Counted from the first letter of the stretch, positions 1-13,427 are shown. The stretch: DNA of 64,000 nt from Maylandia zebra (GCF_041146795.1 NC_135173.1:57154865-57218864), one strand, 5' to 3'. The notes: a model not told the origin generated them from the sequence alone. Translations and numbers: made by a program.

Positions 1-152
1 AAGTCCATTAACAACAGTGCACTTGCCTGATTAAAGGAAATACCTCAGTACTGATGCTACCAGCATCCAGTGAATAAGAGGATGTTTATGTTTATGTGAC
101 AGTTTTCTGACCGTTATCATGTCTTCATGTCATTCTGTTCTCTCACACTTAC

Positions 153-3100
153 ATCCTGCAGCATCTTGTACTCTCTCTCCCTCCTGGCCTCCTTCTCATC
201 TGCTTCTCTGCAGGCTTTCTGCGCTGCCTCCTCCAGCTGCCGTACACGGTTCTTCAAACGCGCCACCAGGGCGTCCTTTTCTTTGGCCGAATGTTTGCTT
301 TCTTCCAGTCGCTGTTGCAAAGATTTCACAGTGGCACCTGCTACAGCATAGCGCTCCGGCCATTCTGCCTAATGACAAAAAAAGGACATCAAAATGAAGA
401 TATGGAATAAAGATTACTTTCATAGCCATTGACATATTTTTAGAAAACATCCTTGATGAAGTGACAAATTAAAAAGACATTCTAATTAAAACCCAATAAA
501 TATAAATGAACACGTAAACATGGATTTTCGCATTCACAAGATTTTCAAAAAATTTGACCTATGACCAAACTTGTTGAGAATTCTAGTAGTGTACCTATGG
601 TATCAATTTGAAACTTGTATGTTGCTTGGTTAACGAGTTATCGCATTCACAACTTGGGTGTCCATGTCCCCTGCTGGGTGATGACAATACCACATCAGCT
701 TTTTACGGCTAAGGGGTAAAAATGATATAAAATAAATAGCAAAGCATACCAGCTTTTTTTCCAGTGAGCTGTTTGTTGCCTCTAGTTCTTGAATACGGGT
801 GGTGGCCTCAGCCAAAGCCTGTTCTAGATGCCTGCACCTGTAAATAAATAGCAATAAACAATGAAAGCATAAAAATAATCTAAAAAGCAATACTACGGGA
901 TTTTATGCGTCTTGGTAATTCAGAATATGAATTCAATATCATTCAAGTTTGATTTGACACCTTTTCCCCTTTAATTTCAGCATCTTAACCACAACTTTGC
1001 ATCATCCTAAATGGAGTACCTATTTTAATGTCCCCTATTGTTAATGCACTGACAGATGTAGAAATGTGTTAAACTTTTGAACCCCTTGACATCAAAAACA
1101 ACAGTTCACTTATTGGCTATTTCTAACCAAAAGTGACTGTTAACCCGCTGAGGGGGACTGTGATTTGGTTCTACATTTAACTGTATCATCCCTGCTTATT
1201 TTTCTTGTACATATAAAACTAATTTTTTACTCCAACTCAATATAATAAACAATAATATTTTAACTGAAACTATAGTCCATAAATGCAAACCTTTCTGTGA
1301 GCGCATGGTTGCTCTTCTCTAAATCCTGGGGCAGATCTCTGAGCTTGAGTTTGTCTCGCAGGATTTGGATCTCAGACTCATAATATGCTTTCAGGTCAGC
1401 CACATGCCGAGAATGCTTCTCTCTCAGGTTCTGCCTTAGTCTGAAAAACAGGAGAAGAAAAACAAAACTTTTTTAAAGAAGATTGGTCATGTGTAATGTT
1501 ACTTTATTCACAGCACTTGAAGTAGTTTTTGGTTCTCTGGGAGGTGACTGGGCATGGCAATGTGATCACGATGCAAAGTGAAGCGAATTCATCTGTTACC
1601 TTATTTATCCATTACTTCTGACTTTCTGATAATCACAAATACATACCTCCACTTTTACAAGTACAAAGAGATAATGGGGGAAAAAAGAAGCAATAAATTG
1701 GAATGAGAGCAGCTTTCTTTTTGGGGCTGGCTAAAGCCTCTTGGACAGTGCCAGAAACGATTATACTCACCTGTAAATAAAGGAATAAAAGGGGAACTAT
1801 AACCAACCTCAAGGGTAAAAAGTTTTAAATATGTGCTAACATAATCAATCTTGTTATGAAATGAAGCTATTAAACATGAGATTTCTGTTCACTGGTTCTG
1901 GGTCCTATGAAACACATGACGTTCCATGTCCTTATTTCAGGTCCTCTTAACAGAAAACATTAGGTGTAGCTAAAGTGCTAATAGTGTTTGGCAGTATTTT
2001 GGATTTATTTGATGTCTTTAGAGATTCATATTGTTCAAATACTAATCGTTTATACTTTATAAACAGACATTTTCAGTTCTTTAGCTTCAGGTCAACATCA
2101 AGCCAAATCAAGCATTAGAGTAGATGTTCCTAGAAATTATTATTTTTTTTTTTTTAATTATTTGACACATGTAAAACTTTTTTAAATTTTCATGTTATTT
2201 AATTCTGTTCAATCAAGTCTCTAACGTTATGTCATGCCCCCCCCCCCCAAAAAAAAAAAAACCCCACCCAACTTTAAAAAAATGTCACCATACAGAGCAT
2301 TTCTAGTTTTCCTGTGGCGTTGCTAACTTTCTGTAGGGAAACTGAAAAGATCTACCACTCAAAGACAGATTGACACTCAGTGGATTGTTTGAGAATAACA
2401 TATCAAAACCAAGTGATAGAAAAGGCTCAAACAAGTTAAAGTTAATATCAGTGCATTTTTTTGGAAAGATATAGGCAAATGGTTGAGCAGAACATTATAA
2501 ATTATAACATATGTACGTACAGAGAGAGGACAACAGGATCCTCTAGTGATGATGCTCTTTCCATGTGTGGACTGACTCCATGACGCAGAGAAGCACCAGA
2601 GGCTGAACAAGGCTTCAGGGTGCTGGTGTGGGTGTGACTACCCTCCTCTTCGCTGGCTAAGGGAGCACTGGCTCTGCGCTGATGGCTGTCTGTTTGGGAG
2701 GGCTGAGCCTTATCTTGGGAGGTAGACAGGAATTGGGTTGTATTTCCCCATGGGCTTTGCACTTTAGATGGGGCAGAGACACTGGAGGTATCAGAGATAT
2801 AGTCTGTATCTCCAGGGTTGGGGCTGCAATCCACCATGCTGTCAGGGGTTATGGGGGTCCCAACTCTAGGGTAGCGGTGGGGCTGATTGGCGAATGATGG
2901 GCTGCTGAAATGAGAGGGTGAAGTGAAGCCAGAGGTGCGATCTGACTGCCGCATGTTAGCTGCTGGATCCAGTGTCAACATCTGAAGCACAAAAATACAA
3001 ATTGTAAGAAAATGTGAACTTGTGGATGTGAAATTTATTACAAGATTACAAGATTAACACGTCACCAGTCAGTTGTATTTTTAAAAATATTATATTTTTT

Positions 3101-6100
3101 AATAATTAATGTTTTATCGTGTCATTATCTATCTTCTGTAAATCACTTCTACAATCTTGGGATTGCAGAGTTTGAGTCATGTGACATACCTGCGGTGACA
3201 ACGGAAAAGAAGTAGCTGAGCCTTCCCAATCTGAACGCCTACAATCTGCTCTTTGCTTGTTCTGATAGATCTCTCTGAGAGACAGCTGAGGTTCCTGGCT
3301 TCCCGGAGTCTAAAGAAGACCAAATTAGGCATCAAACCTCAGCATTATAAGCAAACCATGTATTTTATATCAGTCTCAGAAGCCACAGTAAACCATAACG
3401 TAACTCACCAGACTCATGGATGCCTCTTGCAGAAGTAGATAGGCACCGCTGTCAAAGCTTTCAGGTAGTGGGTGATAGAGATCACACTCATTCAGACGCC
3501 AATACGTGAGGCCTAAAAAAAAAAAAGGCTTACTTTAATTGCTATATGCAATAATTTGGAAACATTGTTTGAAACTACAATTTTATCACATATTTCTGGC
3601 AGCGCTGGCCATCCTAAAAATATATGTTTTTAATATAAACAAGGAGTCTGATATTTAGTTAATTGACACCACTGGCAATGTTTACAATAACAATTTGGCT
3701 GATAGCCAGTGCTGATACTATTCATTTTTTATTTGTTTCTGTACCAAAGATTGTTAATATCCCATTATCAATATGGATGGGATATAGCCAACATGGATCA
3801 ATTCCAATACCAATATTCAGCTGACATATATTTTATATCTTCCTTGTTACTAGCAAAGCTATTAAAAGTACCAAAATTACACCTAAAGAAAGAATTTAGT
3901 TGAAAAATATGTGTGTATGTCTATATAAAATATCTTATTGTTGTTCCACTGAGCCTTAGTGTAATCTACATATTATTATAAACACTTAATTGCACCATAG
4001 TGTTGGAGTAACACCCCCCCCCCCCCCCCCCCCAAAAAAACAAACAAACAAACAAAACAAAAACAAAAAAACCTTGGAGTGAACAGCTGTTTAAAAAATG
4101 TTTGACTGGCTGAGAAAAATGCAACTCTATTGTAACTCTACTATATGTTTAACTGCAAGAAACACAGAAATTAGCTCTCCAGGTATGTGTAGAGATGTAT
4201 GTTTTCAATTTCTGATATGACCAGGGGCTTCATCTTCTAAAAGAAAAAGTGTAATATCCTGTATTTTTTTTTATTTTATTTCATGTTTTGTACTTGATTT
4301 ATTTCAATATACTTTACAGTGGCCAAATCCAGTCACTGTGTGTCTGAATTCAAGTCACTGAATTCTTACCTGAGGCTTCAGATGCTAAACTATCACTCCT
4401 CCTCAGTGGAAAAGAGCTGGAAGATGGCCCAGCTGGTTGATGCTGAAAACCAATAGAAATGAGTGGATTAGATTCAGCAGCAGGAAAGTAATCAAAACAG
4501 AAAAATACAGCAAAAAGAAAAAATACTACAAATAAACACTATGCAATGTTGCGGGTTTGTTTGTTTTATTTTATTTTATCTATGCAAAATCTTGGACAAA
4601 TAATCCTGGAGAAGAGGCTGTCACCACTTCCTGGGTTATACCTGGTCCTGGGACTCTGTGCTCTCCACAGTGTTTTGACTGTGGGATTCTCTGGGGCTGC
4701 GAGGCTGCTCCTGGTACTCTGGTATTTGGGATGACGCTTGTCCTGCTTTGCTCTTCTTGGGCCTCAGTTTCTGCCTCTGGGCCCAGGAGGTCAACTGTTG
4801 ACTGGTGCTGTCAACAGAATTGCTTAGGGTAAGTAAAATTATAATTTCTCAGACAAATGCTGCCTAAACCTCAACAGGATTCTTGCAGGGTATCTAAAGG
4901 GTTGAATGAGTATTGTTACAACAAGCATACTGCTGCCAATCCACACAAGTGAGACAGGGAAAGGAAACACTAGCACAATGATATATTCCAATAAAGCTTA
5001 ATAAAGACTCGCACTCGCAAACATGTCCAAAATAATTGGGTAAGCACACATACACATGTGTTTGTCCTTAATTACATTTTTAATTTTGTTTTCATTTATC
5101 AAAACTTAAGAAAACCACTATTCTAGAGCCATTTACCAAGTGCATTTATATTGTAATACTGTGTTAGTACTTTCCAGATTAAGTTACTAATTCCTAACAG
5201 TATTACTAAAGTAGCTAGTGTGATAGGGGGATGATCTACATATGATGATCTAGATACTTGGCAGGATATGCTAAATGTCATGTTGGGTGGCCATTTAGTT
5301 TCAAAAAATGTTTTAGAAAACATCTACAGGCAATTAAATTTGATATTAAATGTATTTATAAAACCAGTTTCAAACACAGAACTCTTAACATTGATGGCTT
5401 CATCAGTGTATTTCTTTTAGGTCATGTTTACATTCATGTTCCTCACTGTAGGGTATAAACTGGGTATAAACTGACTGCGTGACAGATCTGAAGTGAAGTA
5501 CACAGTCACTAGCTGCTTGATCCTAATCAATGGTGTCTATATGTTGGGCACCATTTATTTTAAGTAATTAATGAAGCTACTATTGTTGTGTCACATTCAT
5601 AAATCTGCTCAGCTCTCTTGCTTAATGATTGATGCTGCAGGTGTTGGAAACTCAGAGGCAAGACTTCTACAGGCAGCTGCAGGCAACAAATAACTTTGGC
5701 TCCCGACTAAATCTTATTAATTTGACCTGTCACAGACTCTGTCTTTATCACATTGAAGACTTTTCCATTATTTTAAACACTCAACATATAAAATAAACTG
5801 TTGGCCAGCTGAACATGTGTAAACCGTGCCTTTTACCGTGTCTGTAATGTTTATGGACTAGTGTCAGACTTTGTCTATAGCCATTTTCAGATGCTCTTGG
5901 GTTAACAGATAGACGTTTATGTCTGAAAAAGCTGAGAAAACACCACAGTACATCCTTACAAACTCAGTTTAGCATGGATGTGTTTGACCTTACATACCCA
6001 GAGATTTTCTGCTGATAAACTAGTGATTCATTCACTCCGAGCATCCTCTCATTGGAGAAATCTTGCTGGCAACCAAGCATACTTGTCTCTGTGTCTTTCT

Positions 6101-9100
6101 GGAAGTTAATGGACCAGTGATGCTTCTCGCTTCTTTGACCAACAACCTCATCTTCTCCCGGTGAACCTGCAGGTTCCAGACTCGACTCCCAAGTAGAAAG
6201 AGTCCCATATCCACTGCTGAGCACTGTGGTTGCACGCTCATCCCGCTGATTTGTGGCCTCAGACCTAGGGAGTGGAGGCGATGGGGAGCTAAAAGGGGTA
6301 TGGACGGGAGCTGCCAGACTGTCATTGTCACTGGACACAGTTTTGGGAACAGTACATTCACTGGAGACAGGGGGAAAAATATAGTCCTTCATGTTTGTGG
6401 TACTTTTGCTCACAGGAGTTGGGGAGAACTCCCCATGTGGCTGGACACTAGCCTGGCGGTTTTGGAGCTGAACAAGGGCCTTAATTTCATCCTGAATCAA
6501 CTGAAAAAGAGGAATTATTTTACTGTAAGAAATTGCTTTCAATATACTCATTAAGATAGTCCCCTTGTAATCCACCATCTCTTTTTTGAGGTGGTCCAAT
6601 TTCATAAAACAGGACATGATGTTAAATCCAGGCTTACCTGTATTTGGCACTGGTATTGTTCTTGCTGAGCAAGTATTTGCTCTTGGTATTGCTTCTCAAC
6701 CAGCTGAAACAGATGCAGCCATCGACCCTGTAGCAGAAAAACAAACATCGTTACTTGTCTTACTTTGAATAAAAGCGCGGGCTATTACAAGACAACAGTC
6801 ACACAGAGATAAACAGAGACACAAAGAATGGCAAGAAGCTGTTGTATTACTAACTGCCATAGCCAGTTGCATGACAGCCACAGGAAGCCGACGGGTAAAG
6901 AGATCATTTTTTATCAGATTCCTTCGTGGAAGAAAAATTGTTCAAGTCATCTTTCCAAAGTCACGAAGAGGCGACAGATCCCCTGGATTTCAGGGTAAGT
7001 CCCGAGACACACTGTGCTACAAGAAATCCCTTTCACTGGAAAGAACAGTGACTGTTGCAGTACTCCGGAGCGAAGAGACAGACAGGACGGCTGGGGTCGC
7101 TGTCGGGATTTCTTTGCCCCGCTCCGATTTTAGTGGATTTTAATGCTGTGGCTGACGCCACTGGACTTTTAGTGTTGTTTTTATGTTTTTACTGTGTGTT
7201 CCCCGTGGCCAGGGATGTTTTTAACTGTTTTAAATCTTTTTTGTGAAATACATTATATTTTAGTACAAAGTTTTGTATTGTTCTATTGCCTTGGCTACTC
7301 CACTGCTCTGTCCGTTTTTTGAAGGGTTGCCCTTCACTTAGAATAAAACCTGGTGTCCACCTACATATCTGGCTACTCGGAACATCTCAAGGTCCTGTAC
7401 CCATCCGTCAGTAAACTGGAACTGGGCTTGTTAAGGGACCTGAAGTTACTAAACACTTCATGAGTGTATGGACTCACACTTAGGACCATATAATTATAAA
7501 TATGAGTGTGATGAAAGTTGGGCAGCAAGCTAATGTCTTTAGTCCACTCTGTATGCTCGTATGAGTCTAACCCTTTCACTCCTTTGATTTTTTCCTGTTT
7601 TATTATTTATAGTTTTGTTTAGAGGGAATATTTTACTTTCTTTTCTTGTTTGTTTCAGTTTTAATATAGCTACTTTTTGTATTATTCATTTATTTATTTG
7701 AGATGCGCCAAATCGCACAAAAGACTTAACATTACATCGAAGTTTGGTTGTTTGTTTTTTTAAATGCTCGCTGGAAGAGACATTTTTATTTTTAACGTAC
7801 TTTTTGTTTAATTTTGTATTTGTTGTTTGGTCGCGTGTGTAAGACAGATAAACACTGGAACGGCCTGTAAACACGGCTTGTTATGGTGGAAAAAAGAAGC
7901 CGGTTTCTCTTTGTTTCCCTCCCCACCACTGTGGAATTTTTATTTAGGAGTTTAGGAGTCAACAGTTGTTTAGTATACAACGTACACAATTAGATATGGG
8001 CACTGAAACCACAGTCCATCAGTTATTTCTGAGATTTTATTAATTAATTAATTTTAGATTTCTCCATGAAAGAAAATGTATAAGTTAACTTTTTCAAGTT
8101 TTAATTTTTTATTTAAAACAAAGAAAACCCATATGAAACATAAATTCCCTCTCCTTAAATATGTCTTTTCAAACAGATGCTTCCATGTAGGGCTGTGCGA
8201 TATGACCAAAATGTCATATCCTGATATAAGAATTCTATCGTCCTGACAACGATATAAATCACAAAAATGTAACATTTTCTGTAAATTCTGTGAATCTCGG
8301 GCAGCTCGTCTTGCGGGAAGTGTTTCCAGCTGCGCGTCATGTAGCTGGAGTCGAGTGTTTAAACCGATGCATGAAACTATACATTTTAATATACACCTCC
8401 TTCATTCTTTTAATCTCACTTGGCTCACTACTGCACCCACTCCGAGACCGGACCATATATTAGACCTAGATTTGTCTTTTGGCATTTCAATTTGTAATCT
8501 GGATATAACTGATGCTTTTTCATTAGAATTCTATATTATCCTTTTTGATATGCTGCTCCTTCTTCCCCCTGCCACACAGCATCTACCTTTTCACCAATCA
8601 CATTATATCAATTCTTCCACTGCTAACTATTTTGTTGAGTCCTTCAAAGCTGCAACAGATGCTTGGTCCATAGCAGCTTCCCTGCTCTATCTCAGCCATG
8701 AAGATTTTACTAACTTATTCAAAAGCACTTGTTCCTCAATTATGGATACTGCTGCTCTGTATAAATTGAGAAAGTCTGGACTTAAACAGTTGTCCTGGCT
8801 CAATGATTGATGATTGCTCAATGTATGTTTTCTCCCATCAACTCTTAAAATGTGAATAATTTCGACAATTCTTTACTAGTAAAGTTGAGACTAATAGCAT
8901 TCCCACCCCTTTCACATTTTAACTGACTCTCTCAAATAGACTGTTTTAAACAGATTACACTACCCGCTCTTACAAAGACAGAGATTTCTCATTGAAATCT
9001 ACAACTTGCTCTCTAGTTACTGTGCCTTTCACTCTTCTGAAAGATGTATTTGATCCAAGCACCCTCTCCATTATCAACACTTCTAAATCTACTGGTACCG

Positions 9101-10863
9101 TTCCATCTCTCTTGAAGCAGGTAATCTAGCCCTTGCTGAGAAAGTACAACTTAGACTCCAAATTACCTAATAATTACCAACCTCTACAAACAACCACTAC
9201 CAAAATTCTTCAGCAACTTATTCCTTGCATACAGAAAAACAACATCTTTAAAAAGTATAAAATGAAAACAATTCTTCTACATCAGCTGCACCTTATTGTA
9301 GGGTATCTCAGGATTCCATTTTAGGGCTTATTCTGGTCTCCCAGTTTTGCTTACTCTGGGACAAATCATGAGTAAACACAATCTCTATTCATTCTCATAC
9401 TGACACTATTCAGCTGCACCTCTGCCTCAACCCCAATGAGAAGCCCACTTTCTGATTAAGTTTGACAAGCAAATTACCTCAGTGGTTAAAAACGTCTTTG
9501 TTTTGGTTTTTTAATCTCTGTTCCATATCAAAAATTAAGCCTTTTCTGTATGTGAAAGATCTGGAGATTGTTACTCATGCCCTCATTTCTTCCCACTCAA
9601 CTACTGCAATTCACTTTACAATTGTCTCAGTCCTCTCTGTCCCACCTTCAGTTTATCGAAAATGCTGTTGCTAGGATCCTCACACGGACTCAAAAAAGAC
9701 ATCATATTATACCCGTTTTAGTTTCTTGATTTCCTGAAAAATTTTGAATTGATTTCATTGATTTCAAGATCCTTCTCTTTGTCAATAGAGCCCTTCATGG
9801 TTTGACCCCTTCTTACATCACCAACCTCCTACAAACCTGCTCCCTTTCCAGGTCCCACTCCCATGAATCGCAGAATACTGACCCAAATGCAGAACACCAA
9901 AACAGCCAAGGATTAAACTCAAAATACATTTTTAATAGAGTTGTTTAAGCAGTCCAAAGAATATAATATCCACAAAGGCAAAATGAATCCAGAGCAGCAT
10001 GAAACGCATGAGGGCGGGTTAACTTACACAGAGACAAACAATGCTCTTTATAAATAAATCTGAATTGAGTAGAGTTGAGAACACAAAAGAAAATAGTTCC
10101 ATGTACACTAAAGGACTGCAATACTATGTGTATTTATGAAGGTGCCAGAGAACCCAGCTGTGTACAACAATTATGGTACAAACTTCCATTAGAGAGAAAG
10201 AAGACATAGGAAGAATTTAATTTTCCTGTGACCTACCCATACAGTAATTAAAGATTGAGAACAGAGTGTGTTATACCCAGGTGTACAAACTGAAAGCCTT
10301 CAAGCTTGATGAACTGTGCCATAAAGTGCCTTCACATTGTAGAGCATCACAGTTGTCCTTTCTCTGCAAATCACATCCTGTGTCTGAAAAGATCAGCTGT
10401 GTGGGTGTTGGGGTCTGTAAATGTGTATGTGTGCATCTATCTTACTGTCAGGTGTGATTTGATCAAAAAATACATGTGACAAGTCTGAACTGAGGCTACC
10501 AGCAGCCAAATACAGTGCACAAGAACAAACTGCTACAGCAGCAAACACTTCATCATCAGCCTTTCTACAAGACCTATTGTCTTCCAGTCTCAATGGGTAT
10601 TTTCCTACCTCGCAGTCCTTCCAGATCTCAGGGTCTGTCTCCCCACTGCTCTGGATCTCCTGGACCAGGGCCCTAAGGGTCTCCAGGGAGCTTGGATTGA
10701 TGAATGGTAGGGTCTTCCCTTGTTCAAAGGCTTCATCTGTGCTCAGACATAGGCTCCTGTAAAACAAATTGGATATTGTTAAAATATTGTATCAAATATT
10801 AAAATATTAGATTAGAATATATTAGATATGTTTCTCCAGGCAGTATTATTTTATACTGTCTGG

Positions 10864-10912
<49 letters not shown>

Positions 10913-12127
10913 GCTGAGCAGTATTTTAGAGACAACTAAATAAAATAAAAGTCAAAAAAGATCTCTACTTCTTAGTTCAGCCAATATCTGCAGCAGATAT
11001 TGGCCTATCACAGACTTTTCAGTGTCTGATATTTTGTTCAACATGCGCCAATATTAAAAATATTTTTATGCAACATAAGGCAGAAGAATATCCATCTGTA
11101 TATTTAAAAACAGTGTTTATCTTGAAGAATAGCTCTGACACATTTGTCTGCAGTACATGCAGCAGAGTAACGTCACAGCTGAGCAGCAGGCAGTGTCAAG
11201 CACTGGAAGTTATCTTTAGTCTTTGAAATGTTTTGGTGGAAATTAACAAAATAGCCCTATACTTCCTCTTCCAGTTTAACACTCTATATGTGTAACTATA
11301 AATAAATACCACCCAATATGTATACTGTATGTATAGTATCTACTTGAATGATCCAGTAATCCACGTGCTCTACTACTTTTGATAGAATACTGCTTAAAGA
11401 TAGCTTTGTCTGTACATGTCTAAACTCAATCTGTTCAGAGGTTTTCCAAACACAACACAAAAAAGGCCACTGAACACAACAGAGTAATATCAGCACCTAT
11501 TCAATTTTCCATTCCATTGAAATCTGAGAAATAATCATGTATGCAGTCAATTGTAGTTCTTAGAAAGAACAGGAGTTTTAAAAGACCATAAATCAAAATT
11601 GACACAGAAAATTGCAGTCAATGCATCTTCATATTCAACACTCCTACATATGTTCAAATTTCCACAAGCATTTAAAGAGAGCTGTCACAATAATGGAGAA
11701 ACTATTCTGCATAAATAGGTAGTAGATGTAAATCAATTTCCTTTTAAGCATTTAAATTTAAAAAAACTGCAACAACACACCTGCATTAGGAAAAAAACTA
11801 TTCAAATATTTAATATTTTAAAAGGGGCAAGTGTTTCTTTTTTTTATGCAGACACTTCCTCATACAGTAAGGAACTTAAGAGTTACGGTACCTGATCTTG
11901 TTGCATGCTGGTGTGATGTCCATGGGCCTGCACTCCACAGTGCCTCCTGTTGTTTGGGAGGTTGTGCGTCTCCCCTCAGAGACAGCCAGTCCTGAGGCTG
12001 ATGTCCCCTCAGAAGACACCAGCGAGTTTTCGCTCTCCTTGCCCACATCCCCATCAGCACTGACATGGCAATGGCTCAAAGCCCCTGAGCTGGACACATC
12101 CTCTGAGATACTGTCATCTGTGGACAT
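153..12127 (-). CDS. mphosph9: M-phase phosphoprotein 9, N-terminal 785 codons (partial)
   Basis: The gene encodes a centriolar, coiled-coil M-phase phosphoprotein that, in the human family, joins the CP110/CEP97/KIF24 cap and restrains cilium formation. Twelve coding exons (minus strand, 5' to 3'): 12127-11892, 10756-10609, 6727-6638, 6500-5998, 4807-4642, 4442-4370, 3512-3409, 3309-3190, 2981-2521, 1440-1291, 837-750, 368-153. Phases agree at every junction. Recognisable family blocks are GRWLHLFQLVEKQYQ and LIQDEIKALVQLQNRQ (exons 3-4), SSGYGTLSTWE, LTSWAQRQKLRPKK, LTYWRLNECDLYHPLPESF, PQLSLREIYQNKQ, and the coiled-coil exon with LRQNLREKHSRHVADLKAYY. The N-terminus is acidic and Ser/Thr rich; the last three exons here are heptad-rich. 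The start at 12127 has A at -3, and its exon opens at acceptor 12163. Donor 152 is intact, so the C-terminus lies beyond the left edge. Confidence is high on identity and slightly lower on alternative exons. Confidence 0.95.
4014..4033. repeat. Homopolymer C20 followed by A-rich tract
   Basis: Twenty consecutive C residues lead into A7 and CAAA-type repeats in an MPHOSPH9 intron. Homopolymers of this kind are prone to assembly error. Confidence 0.9.
8188..8345 (+). mobile_element. hAT-like terminal fragment
   Basis: GGGCTGTGCGATATGACC followed by repeated ATATCG/CGATAT motifs matches the terminal region of the better preserved hAT element at 30700-31478. It lies in the large MPHOSPH9 intron, directly before an L2 relic. 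No second terminus or target duplication was found, so boundaries are approximate. Confidence 0.45.
8380..9890 (+). mobile_element. Decayed L2-like LINE, ORF2 relic
   Basis: Fragments in shifting plus-strand frames follow the L2 ORF2 order. DHILDLDLSFGISICNLDITDAF (about 8450-8520, quoted here only as a landmark of the endonuclease end) is followed by a region like NNYRPISNLP (about 9165), then QGSILGL-like (GYLRIPF/ISG at about 9300), a degraded YADDTQL box read as HTDTIQL (about 9400), and WLPV..RIDFKILLFVYRALHGLTP (about 9730-9810) in place of the usual post-RT block. Several stops and frameshifts make it inactive. It is antisense to MPHOSPH9 in intron 10608-6728. Confidence 0.75.
10865..10911. 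repeat. (ATT)n microsatellite
   Basis: About 47 bases of uninterrupted ATT units in an MPHOSPH9 intron. Confidence 0.95.
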
Positions 12128-12129
12128 TT

Positions 12130-12141
12130 TTATGGGCCCAT
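12130..12141 (-). promoter_or_regulatory. mphosph9: Three-codon upstream ORF in MPHOSPH9 5' leader
   Basis: On the minus strand ATG-GGC-CCA-TAA ends two bases before the main ATG (12127). The exon holding both begins at a strong acceptor (pyrimidine tract then CTAG, exon start 12163), so the uORF should be in the mature leader. Its own context is moderate (T at -3, G at +4), while the main ATG has A at -3. Seen in sequence; a translational effect is inferred. Confidence 0.6.
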
Positions 12142-12639
12142 GCAGAGGAAGTCACTCTGACAGCTAGGGACCAAAGGAGAAAAGTTCAGAGTTCTGTTAA
12201 TCACACTTCTTGTATTTCCAGCTTCAACAACAGGAAGTGCTGCTGAACTGTGAACACGACAATGCATTAATACGTTAATGTATAATACATGTAAAAGCCA
12301 AGAAAAGACACCAAATCAACTCTTAGTTTTGATCTTAGATCTACTATCAACATTCAGTAACTGACATAAATATAAGCAACATAAATAAGACATAAACAAA
12401 AGCCGTGCACAATACGCAGATTTTTAAGATAATATGTAATTGTTCTTGCTTTAGCCTCTTCTGTCAGTCTGTCTGTCATGACCTGTGTTTGCTGTATGTG
12501 AGAGCTCGTCCAACATGGGCAGCTTTGATTGGACACCTAATTAACTTAGCCAACAACAAGAAAATCAACAGAGATAGAGCTCCACAAGCGGTGGGCTGGT
12601 TCATTTAGTAAGAAGCTACATTAGCTGTTCTATGGTGTC

Positions 12640-13150
12640 GGCCAGCGCAACGGATGCTGCAGACAGTTGAAGTTGCCTATAAACTCCACGGGAGCCTGGG
12701 TCAGTCAGGCTAAGTTACCAAGCTAGCACAGTAACTACCTCTGACTAGCAGTTCAAAATGGTTAGCTAGCTAGCTCAGTTTGGCTAAGTTGGTTTATGAC
12801 AGGTTTGTAAGCACAGCGTAGGCACGCAGGAGAGCGCGGGTGAAACGATAGCGCACGCGGGTATATAATAAATGATATAAAACAGAAAACTGTGTCGCGC
12901 TGATTGGCTACATATAATAAACATTTAACCTACCCGTTAACTTGTATCATTATTTCATCCATATTTCTCTGTGAGTAGTCAAGCTGGCTAGCTGGTTGCT
13001 GGTTGGCTACTGCACTGCAGTGGTCGTTGGCTGCTGTAGCGTTCACAGCCCACATTGCTATTGGTCAAAATATTATCTGAAATACAGAGCTGTGATTGGT
13101 CGTTACTTTCACTCAGTGTTTCTATTGGTTATGTGGGGGACAGAGGCGTA
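12640..13150 (-). promoter_or_regulatory. mphosph9: Probable MPHOSPH9 promoter with four inverted CCAAT boxes
   Basis: ATTGG (CCAAT on the minus strand, the direction of MPHOSPH9) occurs at 12903-12907, 13060-13064, 13095-13099 and 13124-13128. The last three are spaced 29-35 bases apart, as in NF-Y-bound cell-cycle promoters. TTTGAA (a CHR-like hexamer, minus strand) lies at 12757-12752, but it is far from the CCAAT boxes for a classic CDE/CHR arrangement. The first noncoding exon and start site cannot be fixed from sequence. Confidence 0.5.
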
Positions 13151-13388
13151 CGCATCTGTTAGGACCGTAGATAAACCAAAAGCATGAGGATTGTAAATTA
13201 TCAATAACGGGATAAAGACAAATGTTTATTTGACTTAAAGTGTGGCTTTTAAGCCAGATAACTAAAGTCATGAAGAGTTTCTGATTTTATACGCCTTGTT
13301 GTGTTTTAACGTCAGTTTGCTCGATTCTTGAACTAGTGTGTGATGGGTTTCATATTAGACATTTCTCATTTGTGGTGTAAAATAAAAT

Positions 13389-13427
13389 AGTTTAGCAACG
13401 ATGCATGATTTCCATCGTTGCTAAACT
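13389..13427. repeat. 15-bp perfect inverted repeat with 9-base loop
   Basis: AGTTTAGCAACGATG (13389-13403) is exactly complementary to 13413-13427 in the intergenic DNA upstream of MPHOSPH9. No flanking poly-T or gene context suggests a terminator; the origin is unknown. Confidence 0.8.

Noticed and set aside
2682-2897. 71-codon plus-strand open frame
   Set aside because: It is antisense shadow of the MPHOSPH9 exon 2981-2521.
4546-4832. Two overlapping plus-strand frames with apolar peptides
   Set aside because: They are antisense to MPHOSPH9 exon 4807-4642, whose phase and LTSWAQRQKLRPKK motif are clear.
11898-12167. 89-codon plus-strand frame
   Set aside because: Antisense of the first MPHOSPH9 coding exon.
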